A DNA stretch of 64,000 nt from contig NC_133028.1 in NCBI RefSeq assembly GCF_048771995.1, forward strand, positions 2,004,501 to 2,068,500, written 5' to 3'. Position 1 is the stretch's first letter; the number at the start of each line of letters is the position of its first letter. This DNA is from Taeniopygia guttata. Its lineage: Eukaryota; Chordata; Aves; Passeriformes; Estrildidae. Both the position numbers and the translations under genes were made by a program. The notes below the pieces were generated by a model. The model was not told where the DNA came from, did not search any database, and worked only from the letters and a program-made list of their open reading frames with translations. Positions 23,601-32,924 of the stretch are shown here, piece after piece.

Positions 23601-26600
23601 GGGGTCCCCAAAATCCCTCTGCACCCTCAGAGCCTGCTCCAGGGCCTGCTGCAGCTCTGGGTCCTGGCAATGGGAACATTTGGGGGGTCAGGGGGACCCC
23701 AAAACCCCTCTGCACCCGCAGGGCCCGCTCCAGGGCCCACTGCAGCTCCGGCTCCTGGGAATGAGCACATTTCGGGGGTCAGGGGGTCCCCAAATCCCTC
23801 TGCACCCCCAGCAGCTCCGGCTCCTGGGAATGGGGCACATTTCGGGGGTCAGGGGGTCCCCAAATCTCCTCCCAAACCCGCAGCAGCTCCGGTTCCTCCC
23901 ACATTTGGGGTTCGGGAGGGTCTGAGGGAAATGTGGGGCTGGAGCACCCCACAACCCAACCCCCCCAGTCATGCCCAGGCCCTACACACACACGGGGGGG
24001 TCCCACATAATTTGGGGGGGCCCAGCCCCGTGCCCTTAGGGGTTCCAGCTGCACCCACACATCGTGCTCCCCATAGATTCACCAGGCACCCCACAAACGC
24101 CTCGTGTACCCCACAGGTTTATCATGAAGCACATAGGGAATCTGTGAACCCAAAAACCAGACAGTGCACCCCACAAATACGGCAGAGCCATGCACCCCAG
24201 AGATCCATACTGCACCCCAAAAAACACATAACTAATCTCACAGATCCATCCTCCACCCCAAAAAACACATCCCTCATCTCACAGACCCATCCTGCACCCC
24301 AAAAAACACATCTCACACCCCACAGACACATCCTGCACCCCAAAAAACACCTCCCTCACCCCACAGACCCCCCAAAAACCACATCCCTCATCTCACAGAT
24401 CCATCCTGCACCCCAAAAAACACATCCCTCATCTCACAGATCCATCCTGCACCCCAAAAAATACATCCCTCACCCCACAGACCCCCCAAAAAACACATCC
24501 CTCACCTCACAGATCCATCCTGCACCCCAAAAAACACATCCCTCACCCCACAGACCCCCAAAAAACCACATCCCTCACCCCACAGATCCATCCTGCTCCC
24601 CAAAAAAACACATCCCTGACCTCACAGATCCATCCTGCACCCCAAAAAACACATACCTAATCTCACAGATCCATCCTGCGCCCCAAAAAATCACATCCCT
24701 CACCTCACAGACCCCCCAAAAAACACATCACTCACCCCACAGACCCATCCTGCACCCCAAAAAACACATCCCTCACCCCACAGATCCATCCTGCACCCCA
24801 AAAAACACATCCCTGACCTTACAGATCCATCCTGCACCCCAAAAAACACATCCCTCATCCCACAGATCCATCCTGCACCCCAAAAAACACATCCTACAAC
24901 CCACAGATCCATCCTGCACCCCAAAAAATACATCTCACATCCCACAGACCCCCAAAAAACACATCCCTCACCCCACAGACCCCCAAAAAATCACATCCCC
25001 CACCCCCCAGATTTACCACACCGCCCCAAACTCATCCTACACCCCACAGATCCACGGCGCACCCCACAAATCCCCAAAAAATTCACCAAAAACCCCCAAA
25101 TTTCCCCCCCAACCCACCTTCAGCCCCCCCAAATCTTTCCCGGTACCTCCGGCTCCTCCATCCCCCCCGCCCCTCTAGTGACGTCATCACCTCTAAATAA
25201 CCCCCCCCTCCAAAAATGGGGAGCGGGAGCCCCCCCAAAATCGTCCCACTCGTGGTTTTGGGGGGCTCCTCATGGGGTGAATCCTTTTGGGGTGAGGGGC
25301 CCGTTCCATTTTTACCGGGATCCCCCCCCCACCCCCGGAGCCCCCGGACCCCGGTCCCCGGGGTCCGGGGGCTCCGGGGGTGGGGGGGGGTCCCCAAATT
25401 TGGATTTAGGGAGTGGGGGGTCCCCCAAAATTCCCACCTGGATGCTGGCGGCGATCTGGCGGATGTAGAGCAGGTTGAGATCCTCCAGGATCCGCAGCCG
25501 GCGACCCCCCCCAACCTCCATCGAGACCCCCGGGACCCCCCCCAAATTATTTTGGGGGGTTCCCCCAAAGCCCCCCGAGGGGTTTCAGCCGCATCCAGCG
25601 CTGGGGGTGTAAAGGGGGTTCGGTCAAAACCCCCCCAAAACCCTCACCACGTTCTGTACCGAGAAAAATGGGATTTTTTGGATGGAATTTTGGGGGGAGG
25701 GGGGAGAAATTTGGGCTCCTCCCCTGGAATTTTTTTTTTGGGGGGGGGGGGAAGTTGTTGGGTGTCCCCCAAATGGCCGCCCCCTCGCAGGGAACAAGGG
25801 GGGGACTGTGCGGGAAAGGGCAGCGGGGGCGGCGGGGAGGGGGGTGGGGATGGGTTTGGGGGGGCAGGGAGGGGTGGAGGAATTTTGGGGGGTGAGAGGG
25901 AGAAGATTTGGGGGGAGGGGGGAAAGGGATGGGGGGTGGGGGAGGGTTTGGGGATAAGAGGTGCAGGGGGTGGTGGGATGGGATGAGGAGTGCAGGGAGA
26001 GGCAAAATGGGGTGCAGGGATGGCAAAATGGGGTGCAGGGTTTGGGGACATGATGGGGGAGGTTTTGGGGGGCAGGGAGAGGATTTGGGGCAGGGAGGGA
26101 ATGTGGGGTTTGGGGTGAAGGGTTTGGGGTGCAGGGTTTGGGGTGAGGGGGGTTCAGGCAGGGAGGGAATGCAGGGATTGGGGTGCAGGGTTTGGGGTAC
26201 AGGGAGAGGATTTGGGGCAGGGAGGGAATGTGGGGTTTGGGGTGCAGGGTTTGGGGTGCAGGGTTTGGGGTGGGGGGGTTCAGGCAGGGAGGGAATGCAG
26301 GGATTGGGGTGTAGGGTTTGGGGTGCAGGATTTGGGGTGCAAGGAGAGGATTCGGGCAGGGAGGGAATGCAGGGTTTGGGGTGCAGGGTTTGGGGTGCAG
26401 GGATTGGGGTGCAGGGTTTGGGGTGCAGGGCACAAGAGGAGAGGTGCAGAAAATGGGGTGCAGGAGACAAGATGGAGTGTAGGGATGGGAAAAGGGGGAG
26501 TAAGGTTTTGGGGGCAGGGGAGGGATTTGGGGGATGGGGAAATAGATGGGGCGCAGGGTTTGGGGTGCAGGGAGACGATTAGGGGCAGAGAGGGAATGCA

Positions 26601-28454
26601 GGATTTGGGGTGCAGGGAGAGGATTTGGGGCAGGAAGGGAATGCAGGGTTTGGGGGGCAGGGTTTGGGATGCAGGATTTGGGGTGCAGGGAGAGGATTTG
26701 GGGCAGGAAGGGAATGCAGGGATTGGGGTGCAGGGATTGGGGTGCAGGGTTTAGGTTTGGGGTGCAGGGATTGGGGTGCCGGGTTTGCGGTGCAGGGTTT
26801 GGGGTGGAGGATTTGGGGTGCAGGGTTTGGGTTTGGGGTGCAGGGATTGGGGTGCAGGGTTTGGGGTGCAGGGTTTGGGGTGCAGGGTTTGGGTTTGGGG
26901 TGCAGGGTTTGGGGTGCAGGGTTTGGGGTGCCGGGTTTGGGGTGCAGGGTTTGGGTTTGGGGTGCAGGGTTTGGGGTGCAGGGTTTGGGGTGCGGGATTT
27001 GGTGTGCAGGGTTTGGGGTGCAGGGTTTGGGGTGCGGGGTTTGGGGTGCAGGCAGAGCACGGGGTGCAAATTTCGGGGTGCGGGGGCGGGAAAAGGGGTG
27101 CGGGGAAGGGACGGGGGGGCGGCACCGTGAGCCGGGGGTGCGGGACGGGGCTCCGGGAACGGCGCTGGAGGAGGGGGCGGGGGAGGAACGGGCGGGGTCC
27201 GGTGCGGGGGAGGCGGCGAACGGAGCCCCGGTAGGGCCGGACACCGGCACCCCTTCTCCCCCCACCCTTCCCCGCCGTTCCCGGTACCTCCGGCCGCTCC
27301 CGCTCGGCCGCGATCGCGCACAGGAAGCGGCGGCCGCCCCCGCCCCGTGTCCCGCCCCGTGTCCCCCGTTCCCCGTGTCCCCCCCTCCCTTCTCCCAGGA
27401 GCCGCCTCCGTGTCCCCCCCACCCCCCTCCCCGCGGGGCTCCGGGACACCGGGAACGGCCGTGGGGCGCCTCCTGCTGGGGGGAAAACCGCCGTGACACC
27501 CCCGGGAGCACCGGGACCCCCCGACCCCACCGGAGCCCCCGTGGGGAGCCGGTACCGGGGGCTGGGACCCCCCCCCCCGAGTGAACCGAGACCCCTCGGG
27601 ATGCACCGGGACGATCCCCCCAAGGGTACCGAGACCCCTCAGATTGTGCCCAGACACCCCCGAGCCAACCGGGAGCCCCCCAAGTGACGCCGGACAGCTG
27701 AAAGATGGGGACCCCCCCCTTATTCACCGCAACCCCCCCCAAGTCGCCAAATCGCCACCTCAAGATGCACCGACCCCCCCTCAAAATTCACTGAGACCCC
27801 CCAATAGGCACCGGAGCCCCCCGAGTTTGGGTAGAGCGGGTGAGCTGAGACCCCCCCCCAGTACACCAGGACCCTTCAGTGGGACTGTGGGGACCCCGGG
27901 AACCCCCAAAACGCAGGGGGTGAACTGGGTGAACTGGGTGAACTGGGTGAACTGGGTGAACTGGGCACCAAGACCCCCCCCCCGGTGGGCACTGGGACCC
28001 CCATAAAGCTGCCAGGACCCCCCCCACAAGCGCAGCGGTTTTGGGGTGAACCGGGACCCCCTAAATGTCCCCTGTGCCCCAATCCTCCTGTCCCCTCCCC
28101 GACCCCAAATCCCTCCCAGTCGCTCCCAGTCGCTCCCAGTCTCTCCCAGTCCCCCCCATCCCCGCGGGGGGTCATTCCCGCTTTACCGGATCCCACCGGA
28201 ATTCCCGGCTGGGCCGGGGCAGCGGGACGGGCTGGGGGGTGCCCGGGGGGCAGGGAGAGGCCGTGACCGCCCCCGTGGCTTGGTTCCCGGTGCTGCTCCC
28301 GGTGCTCCCGGTACTCCCGGTACTCCCGGTACTCCCGGTGCTCCCGTACCTCCGCGGCCGGGGCCGGTGGGCAGCAGCAGCCCCGGCGCAATTCCATGTC
28401 CAGCGCTGACCCCCGTGGCACCGTGCCGCCGCTCCGTTCGTCCCGCCGGAACAT
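11424..28454 (-). CDS. RTKN: Rhotekin (Rho-GTP effector), 543 aa
   Basis: Minus-strand exons join in phase: 28454-28350, 22317-22124, 20879-20818, 20670-20617, 20540-20423, 19227-19003, 18100-18006, 16540-16434, 14353-14222, 13255-13096, 12305-12201, 11698-11424. Exon 1 begins MFRRDERSGGTVPRGSALD, matching human MFSRNHRSRVTVARGSALE. HR1 Rho-binding coiled coil at about 36-100 (GARRLLPACSRPEQALETTK); anillin-homology region about 121-290 (VCISDLRIPLMWKDTEYF, LVDRTLTDICF, AGPDFELKVELYS, DGFRTHDLVIA); PH domain about 320-425; then QWKQCCEELMRIE, GSLYHQ and DDIAAVTDIL. Human RTKN is about 563 residues. It binds GTP-Rho and inhibits its GTPase activity. The first PH strand looks reduced. Nearly every intron is a different minisatellite. 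Confidence 0.95.
11939..12015 (-). other. RTKN: Candidate alternative last coding exon of RTKN
   Basis: On the minus strand, a pyrimidine tract and CAG precede GCGAGGGGCTCCTGC. The preceding exon (12305-12201) leaves one base. Joining gives G-E-G-L-L-L-Q-E-N-V-S-A-E-I-R-A-L-L and then SSYYSDR before TGA. The stop spans the GT that would otherwise act as a donor, and splicing on to 11698 would break the frame. A 25-codon tail in the right phase suggests a short isoform that lacks the DDIAAVTDIL region. I know of no human equivalent. Confidence 0.4.
12310..13080. repeat. RTKN intron repeats (GATGGGCACAG and CCCACAGGGATTTTGGGCA)
   Basis: The intron between RTKN exons 10 and 11 starts with 45-bp-like GATGGGCACAGCGGGCATGG units (12310-12650). 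It then passes into a 21-bp CACTCCCACAGGGATTTTGGG array (12655-13075) that stops only at the exon border. Confidence 0.9.
13290..14120. repeat. RTKN intron repeat, ACAGAGCCCAGAGACCC
   Basis: The intron between RTKN exons 9 and 10 is an irregular array of 8-9 bp units (CCCACAGA, GCCCAGAG, CCCATAGA). On the minus strand it gives long SVGLWALWG-type frames, which are artefacts. Confidence 0.9.
14440..16430. repeat. RTKN intron repeats: CCCTGT, then CCCATTTCCCTATAT, then GGTGCCCTCCC
   Basis: Three successive arrays fill the intron between RTKN exons 8 and 9. A hexamer CCCTGT array lies at about 14560-14660. A 13-14 bp CCCATTTCCCTATAT array runs about 1.3 kb (14900-16230) and is AT-richer than its surroundings. 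A GCTCCCGGTGCCCTCCCGGTGC tract follows at 16310-16430, next to the exon donor. Confidence 0.9.
16541..17540 (-). repeat. AAACCCACCCC satellite carrying copies of an RTKN exon edge
   Basis: Upstream (minus sense) of the RTKN exon at 16540-16434 the intron is a TTTGGGGTGGG array. It is interrupted about every 60-150 bp by a block that repeats the exon's own 3' splice site and first bases. On the plus strand this reads GGGCTCTGCTCT followed by a G-run; the real copy is near 16531. Extra copies lie near 16769, 16852, 16971, 17099, 17213 (diverged), 17361, 17437 and 17491. Each looks like a usable acceptor (CCCCCCAG then AGCAGAGCC). Confidence 0.88.
17580..18000. repeat. RTKN intron repeat, GGGTGTTTAGGGGTGCCAC
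   Basis: Irregular 12-20 bp units (TTATAGGGTGCCACGGGGTG, TTTAGGGGTGTTACAGG) fill the rest of the intron up to the exon donor at 18006. Confidence 0.85.
18101..18900. repeat. RTKN intron repeat, GGGGACATTGGGGGTCAGG
   Basis: About 800 bp of 19-25 bp units mixing GGGGACATTGGG, GGTCAGGGGGACA and CACAGGGACACC. They start within a few bases of the acceptor of the RTKN exon at 18100. Confidence 0.9.
19280..20400. repeat. RTKN intron repeat, GGGTCCCATGGGAGGGATCAG
   Basis: Units of GGGTCCCATGGGAGGGATCA, GGGTCCCATAGGGGTGTACTG and GGTGCTCAGGGGTCCCA are arranged in a loose higher-order pattern of about 150-250 bp. They fill the intron between RTKN exons 5 and 6. Confidence 0.88.
20930..21980. repeat. 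RTKN intron repeat, TTTTGGGGTGTCCCTCACTGC
   Basis: Units of about 40 bp (TTTTGGGGTGTCCCTCACTG and CCGTGTCCCCCAGG) sit inside a higher-order block of roughly 370 bp that ends in a unique segment (CTGCAGACCCCCAGGATCCC). The block is present twice, near 21440 and 21820. Confidence 0.88.
22318..23910 (-). repeat. 90-bp minisatellite built from an RTKN coding exon edge
   Basis: Directly upstream (minus sense) of the HR1 exon (22317-22124), about 19 full or partial copies of a 90-bp unit repeat. Each full unit holds the exon's acceptor (CATTCCCAG) and first 39 bases, encoding variants of EPELQRALERALR, followed by an intron-like remainder containing GGGGACCCCCTGACCCC. Copy borders (plus-strand CTCCTG) lie near 22410, 22500, 22591, 22680, 22771, 22874, 22964, 23056, 23224, 23313, 23578, 23664 and 23757, with shorter copies near 23132, 23487, 23826 and 23893. 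Several spacings are exactly 90, a multiple of three. Confidence 0.92.
24220..25080. repeat. RTKN intron repeat, CACCCCAAAAAACACATCCCTCA
   Basis: Units of 45-50 bp (CAGATCCATCCTGCACCCCA then AAAAACACATCCCTCACCCC), about 17 copies. The CCCCAAAA runs make it unusually A-rich for this window. Confidence 0.9.
25147..25161 (-). other. RTKN: Candidate short RTKN first exon (M-E-E-P-E)
   Basis: On the minus strand ATGGAGGAGCCGGAG is followed by the donor GTACCG. It ends in phase 0, as the shared HR1 exon needs. Just upstream lie a GGGGCGGGG box, a full CRE TGACGTCA (25179-25186) and TTATTTAGAG, a promoter-like arrangement. This would be a third RTKN start. It rests on motifs only. Confidence 0.35.
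25179..25186. promoter_or_regulatory. CRE palindrome TGACGTCA inside RTKN
   Basis: A perfect palindromic cAMP response element, about 20 bp upstream of the candidate MEEPE start and about 250 bp downstream of the MEV first exon in RTKN sense. It stands in a non-repetitive island between two satellites. Confidence 0.5.
25438..25521 (-). CDS. RTKN: RTKN alternative first coding exon (MEVGGGRRLRILEDLNLLY)
   Basis: The minus-strand ATG at 25521 opens 28 codons ending IRQIAASIQ before the donor CAG/GTGGGA, phase 0, compatible with the HR1 exon at 22317. It matches the known human alternative start MQDRLHILEDLNMLYIRQM, so the choice of two N-termini (this one and MFRR) is conserved. It replaces the first 35 residues of the long isoform. 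Confidence 0.85.
25900..27060. repeat. RTKN intron repeat, GGGTTTGGGGTGCA 14-bp
   Basis: Over 1 kb of a 14-bp unit GGTTTGGGGTGCAG with variants (GGATTGGGGTGCAG). In its left half it is interrupted by repeats of GGGAGGGAATG. Upstream of it, 25660-25900 is a G-run-rich unique segment. Confidence 0.92.
27060..27660 (-). promoter_or_regulatory. RTKN: CpG-rich island with a possible further RTKN 5' exon
   Basis: Non-repetitive, CpG-dense sequence. On the minus strand a segment encoding RRFLCAIAAERERPE ends at the donor GAG/GTACCG (27288) in phase 0, the phase shared by all RTKN first exons. No nearby in-frame ATG was found, so it may be a non-coding or internal alternative 5' exon, or chance. Confidence 0.3.
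27660..28349. other. RTKN intron 1, mostly unique, with a GTGAACTGGG run
   Basis: C-rich intronic sequence. It includes five tandem copies of GTGAACTGGG-type decamers (about 27918-27965), a CTCCCAGTCG run near 28115-28150 and a TACTCCCGG run near 28300-28345. No further exon is recognised. Confidence 0.6.
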
Positions 28455-28969
28455 TACCGGGGGTCCCGGTGGTCCCAGGGGTCGCGGGGAGTTCGGAGGG
28501 TTCGAGGCACTCCGGGATCCAGACGTTTCTGGAGGGTCCCGGTGCTCCCGGGGGTCTTGGGGGATCTCCCGGGGGGTGCCGGTTTTCCCGGTGTCCCGGT
28601 GTCCCGGGGGTTCCCGAGGCCGCGGCAATCCCGGGATTCTGGAGCTCCCGGTGCTCCGGGAATGTGCGGAGGGGGTGGGTGACAAGGGAATCCCGGTGTC
28701 CCGAGCCTCCGGTGCGTTTCCCCGGTGTGGAACACCGGGATGGACGCACGGGGGGACACCGGGGTGGCTCCTCCCGGTCGCGGCGATCGGTGCCGGCGGC
28801 TCCTGGCACGGGCGGGACAATGGCCCGGGGGGACGGGGGGGGGTCCGTGTGACATCTGCCAGCGGGTGACATCCCCGCGGGGCTGCCCCACGCGTGTCCC
28901 CAAAGGGAATCCCCAAAATCCCGCAGCGGGAAGGCGGGAAAGGGCCCCCGGGGATGTCGTGGTGGGAAT

Positions 28970-30560
28970 TTGGGGGGTTTGGGTGGATATTTGGGATATT
29001 TGAGTGGGAATTTGGGGGGTTTGTGTGGATATTTGAGGGGTTTATGTGGATATTTGGGATATTTGAGTGGGTATTTAAGGGGTTTATGTGGGTATTTGGG
29101 ATATTTGAGTGGGAATTTGGGGGGTTTGGGTGGGTATTTGGGATATTCGGGTGGGAATTTGGGGGGTTTGGGTGGATATTTGGGGGGTTTATGTGGATAT
29201 TTGGGATATTTGTGTGGATATTTGGGGGGTTTGTGTGGATATTTGGGATATTTGAGTGGGTATTTGGGAGGTTTGGGTGGATATTTGGGTGGGTATCTGA
29301 GGGTTTTGTGTGGATATTTGGGATATTTGGGTGGGTATTTGGGGGGTTTGTGTGGATATTTGGGATATTTGGGTGGGTATTTGAGGGGTTTGTGTGGATA
29401 TTTGGGATATTTGAGTGGGTATTTGGGGGGTTTCTGTCGATATTTGGAATATTTGGGCGGGTATTTGAGGGGTTTGGGTGGATATTTGAGATATTTGGGT
29501 GAGTATTTACGAGGTTTATGTGGATATTTGGGTGTTATCTGAGGGTTTGTGTGAATATTTGGGATATTTGAGTGGGTATTTGGGGGGTTTATGTTGATAT
29601 TTGGGATATTTGGGTGGGTATTTGAGGGGTTTCTGTGGGTATTTGGGATATTTGGGCAAGAATTTGAGGGATTTGGTGGATATTTGTGATATTTGGGTGA
29701 GTATTTATGAGGTTTATGTGGATATTTGGGTGGTATCTGAGGGTTTTGTGTGGATATTTGGGATATTTGTGTGAATTGATGAAGTCAAACCTCCTCGTCC
29801 TGCCCTGGGCACCATCCTGGCACCCCCAGGGAGAGATTTGGGGGGCTGGATGGGGATTTTTTGTGGATTGATGGGATCCACACTCAGATGAGAGATTTGT
29901 GGGGATATTTGGGATATTTGGGTGGTATCTGAGGGGTTTATGTGGGTATTTGGGATATTTGGGTGGGAATTTGAGGGGTTTGTGTGGATATTTGGGATAT
30001 TTGGTTGGGTATCTGAGGGGTTTGTGTGGGTACTTGAGGACTTTGTGTGGATATTTGGGATATTTGAGGGGTTTGTGTAGATATTTGGGATATTTGAGTG
30101 GGTATTTGAGTGGTTTATGTGGATATTCGGGTGGTATTTGAGGGGTTTGTGTGGATATTTGGGATATTTGGGTGGATATTGGGGATATTTGGGTGGGTCT
30201 TTGGGATATTTGGGTGGCATTTGAGGGGTTTCTGTTGATATTTGAGATATTTGGGTGTGTCTTTGGGATATTTGGGTGGCATTTGAGGGGTTTCTGTTGA
30301 TATTTGAGATATTTGGGTGGGTCTTTGGGATATTTGGGTGGGTATCTGAGGGGTTTATGTGGATATTTGGGATATTTGGGTGGGTCTTTGGGATATTTGA
30401 GTGGGTATTTGAGGCGTTTGTGTGGATATTTGGGATATTTGGGTGGGAATTTGAGGGGTTTGTGTGGATATTTGGGATATTTGAGTGGGAATTTGAGGGG
30501 TTTGTGTGGATATTTGGGATATTTGGGTGGGAATTTGAGGGGTTTGTGTGGATATTTGGA
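28970..30560. repeat. Minisatellite in the RTKN/INO80B spacer (TATTTGGGATATTTGGGTGGG)
   Basis: About 1.6 kb of 20-45 bp units (GGATATTTGGGATATTTGGG, GGGAATTTGAGGGGTTTGTG), with one unique interruption near 29770-29900. It separates the divergent 5' ends of RTKN and INO80B. Glycine/phenylalanine-rich frames on the plus strand are artefacts. Confidence 0.92.
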
Positions 30561-30599
30561 TATATCTTCAGTGAGAGACCACCAGGGTCACCCCTCACG

Positions 30600-30782
30600 C
30601 CCGCCCCGCCCGGCCCCACAGCACCCGCGGCACCGCTTTCCCCCCGGAGCGGCGAACAGCGTGCCCGCTTTAAACATGGCGGGGGCAGCGTCACCCCGCT
30701 CCGAATAACGGATGGGATAGTCCGGGCGGAAGCGCGTTCGGGCGGAAGTGGGTCCGTCGCGAGTTGGGTCCCCCTTAGCCGG
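30600..30782 (+). promoter_or_regulatory. INO80B: INO80B promoter with YY1-like and two ETS-like sites
   Basis: The repeat-free CpG-rich 180 bp before the INO80B start has AAACATGGCGGG (30672-30683, YY1-like) and two CGGAAG cores (30727-30732 and 30743-30748, ETS/GABP-like). These are typical of housekeeping promoters. No TATA box is seen. Confidence 0.55.
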
Positions 30783-32918
30783 ATGCGCAGGGCCTGGCGG
30801 CGCGGCGCGATGGAGGCCGGTGCTCACGGTGAGGGGAGCGCGGGGCCGGGCAGGGGCCGGGGGGGCGCTGCGGGATCGCTCCCCGGCGGGACAGAGCCCG
30901 CGGGGACCCCTCGCTGACCCTGCGTTCCCCCTCACAGGGCAGGAGGCCGAGGCGGGCGGCCATGGCGGCCACAAGAAGAAGCACAAGAAGCACAAGAAGA
31001 AACACAAGAAACGGCACCACCACGAGGCGGGGCCGGCCCCGGGGCCCGAACCCCCTCGGCAGCCGCGGCTGCGGCTCCGCATTAAGCTGGGAGGGCAGAT
31101 CCTGGGCACCAAGAGGTGAGGAGGGAGCTGGGGGCAGACCCCGGGCAGCAAAATGGAGGAGGAGGAGGAGGAGGGGAGGCAGGGTGTGTTCCCATGTGTC
31201 CCCCTACCCCAGCGCCCCCCAAACCCCTCTCTCTCTTGCCCTGCAGTGTCCCCACATTCACGGTGGTCCCCGAAAGGCCGCACTCGCCGTCGCCCTCCCC
31301 TCTGCTGGCAGGGGACGAGGAGGAGCCCAGCGTCCCCATCGAGCAGTACCGGGCCTGGCTGGGTGAGCAGGGGGGTCCTGGGGGGAAATGGGGGGCTCAG
31401 GGTGGGGGCTGGGCGGGGAGGGGGTGCACCAGACCCCTCAGGGCGCTGTGACCCCCAGCCCACCCCCTGGGACTGCTCCCATCAGATGAGGACAGCAACC
31501 TGGCCCCCTCCCCGCTGCCCGAGCTGGACCCCGAGGGCTGCTTCCCTCCCCGGGAGGAGGAGGAGGAGGAGGAGGAGGAAGAGGAGGAGGAGGAGCGGCG
31601 CTGGTTGGCGGCCCTCGAGAGGGGGGAGCTGGATGACAACGGCGACATCAAGAGGGAGGTGGACGAGTCCCTCCTGACGGCCCGGCAGGTCAGGGGGCAC
31701 GGGGGGGCTGGGGGTAGGGGCTGGGGGGTCTGGGGAGGGGTTTGGGGGGGCTGGGGTGCTCAGGGAGCTGGGCTGGGGATGGGCTGGGGGGTGTGGGGTG
31801 CTCAGGGATCTGGGCTGAGGGGGATGGGGAGGGTTTTGGGGGGATTGGGGTGCTCAGGGAGCTGGGCTGAGAGGGGCTGGGGCGGGTTTTGGGGGAGTTG
31901 GGGTGCTCAGGGAGCTGGGCTGAGGGGGATTGGGGGTGTGGGGTGCTCAGGGATGAGGGGTTTGGGGGGGCTGGGGTGCTCAGGGATCTGGGCTGGCGGG
32001 GATGGGGGGTGTGGGGTGCACAGGGGACTGGGCTGAAAGGGGCTGGGCAGGGTTTTGGGGGGGCTGGGGTGCTCATAGAGCTGGGCTGGCGGGGCTGGGG
32101 AGGATTTTGGGGGGATTGGGGTGCTAGGGAGGATTTGGGGCAGTCTGGGGTGCTCAGGGAGCTGGGCTGGGGAGCTCAGGGAGCTGGGCTGGGGAGGGTT
32201 TGGGGGGATTGGGGAGCTCAGGGATCTGGGCTGGCGGGGATGGGGGGTGTGGGGTGCTCAGGGATCTGAGCTGAGGGGAGGCTGGGGAGCCTCATCACCC
32301 CTGAGGCAGGACTGAAGGGACCTGGAAGGGCTGTGGGGCTGAGCTGGCACCTTTGGGGCACACCAGAGCTGCTGGGGACACACCTTGGAGCACCGGGGGG
32401 ACCCCCACAGATCCCCCCCATGCCCAAAATCTGACACCACGACCCCACAGCGCGCGCTGCTGCACAAGCAGCAGAGCCAACCCCTGCTGCAGCTGCCCAT
32501 GGGCGCCAAGGCCAAGGAGGTGACGGAGGAGATGCGGGAGAAGCGGGAGGAGCGGGCGCGGCGGCGGCGGCTGCAGGCGGCCCGCAAGGCCGAGGAGAGC
32601 AAGAACCAAACCATCGAGCGCCTGACGCGCACCCACAAGGCCAAGGTCAGAGCCCTCCGCGAGCGCCGCGCCCGCCCCGCCGCCTGCCCGGTGGTGCATT
32701 ACCGGAGCACCGCCGACGGCGTCACCGTGTCCTTCCCCGCCGGGCTGCCGCTGCCGCTGCCCACCGCCGCCGCCGCCCCGCCCGCGCCGCCCGCCCGGCC
32801 CTGCGCCGTGCCCGGCTGCACCAACGCCCGGCGCTACAGCTGCGCCCGCACCGGCCGCCCCCTCTGCAGCCTGGGCTGCTACCGGCGCAACCTGCAGCTG
32901 CTGCAGAGCGCGGGGTGA
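30783..32918 (+). CDS. INO80B: INO80 complex subunit B (PAPA-1 / zf-HIT), 336 aa
   Basis: Five exons in phase: 30783-30828, 30938-31115, 31247-31362, 31486-31688, 32451-32918. The start MRRAWRRGAMEA resembles human MSKLWRRG...AMEA; a second in-frame ATG follows nine codons later. Domains: a Lys/His run (KKKHKKHKKKHKKRHHH); LKIKLGGQ-like LRIKLGGQILGTKSVPTFTV; EQYRAWLDEDSNL; an acidic Glu run encoded by GAG repeats; GELDDNGDI; the PAPA-1 basic helix (EERARRRRLQAARKAEESK, NQTIERLT); and a C-terminal zf-HIT finger (CAVPGCTNARRYSC, then C-x(3)-C). Human is 356 residues. It is a nuclear subunit of the INO80 chromatin remodeller. WBP1 follows on the same strand, as in human. Confidence 0.96.
31700..32300. 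repeat. INO80B intron repeat, GGGGTGCTCAGGGAGCTGGGC
   Basis: The last intron of INO80B is an irregular array of 30-60 bp units (GGGTGCTCAGGGATCTGGGC, GGGGAGGGTTTTGGGGGGAT). Confidence 0.85.
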
Positions 32919-32924
32919 GCGTGC

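Noticed and set aside
28894-29502. Phe/Gly/Trp-rich repeat protein frames
   Set aside because: TTTGGG-type satellite in a spacer; looks like a phase-separating repeat protein but is repeat-driven in two overlapping frames.
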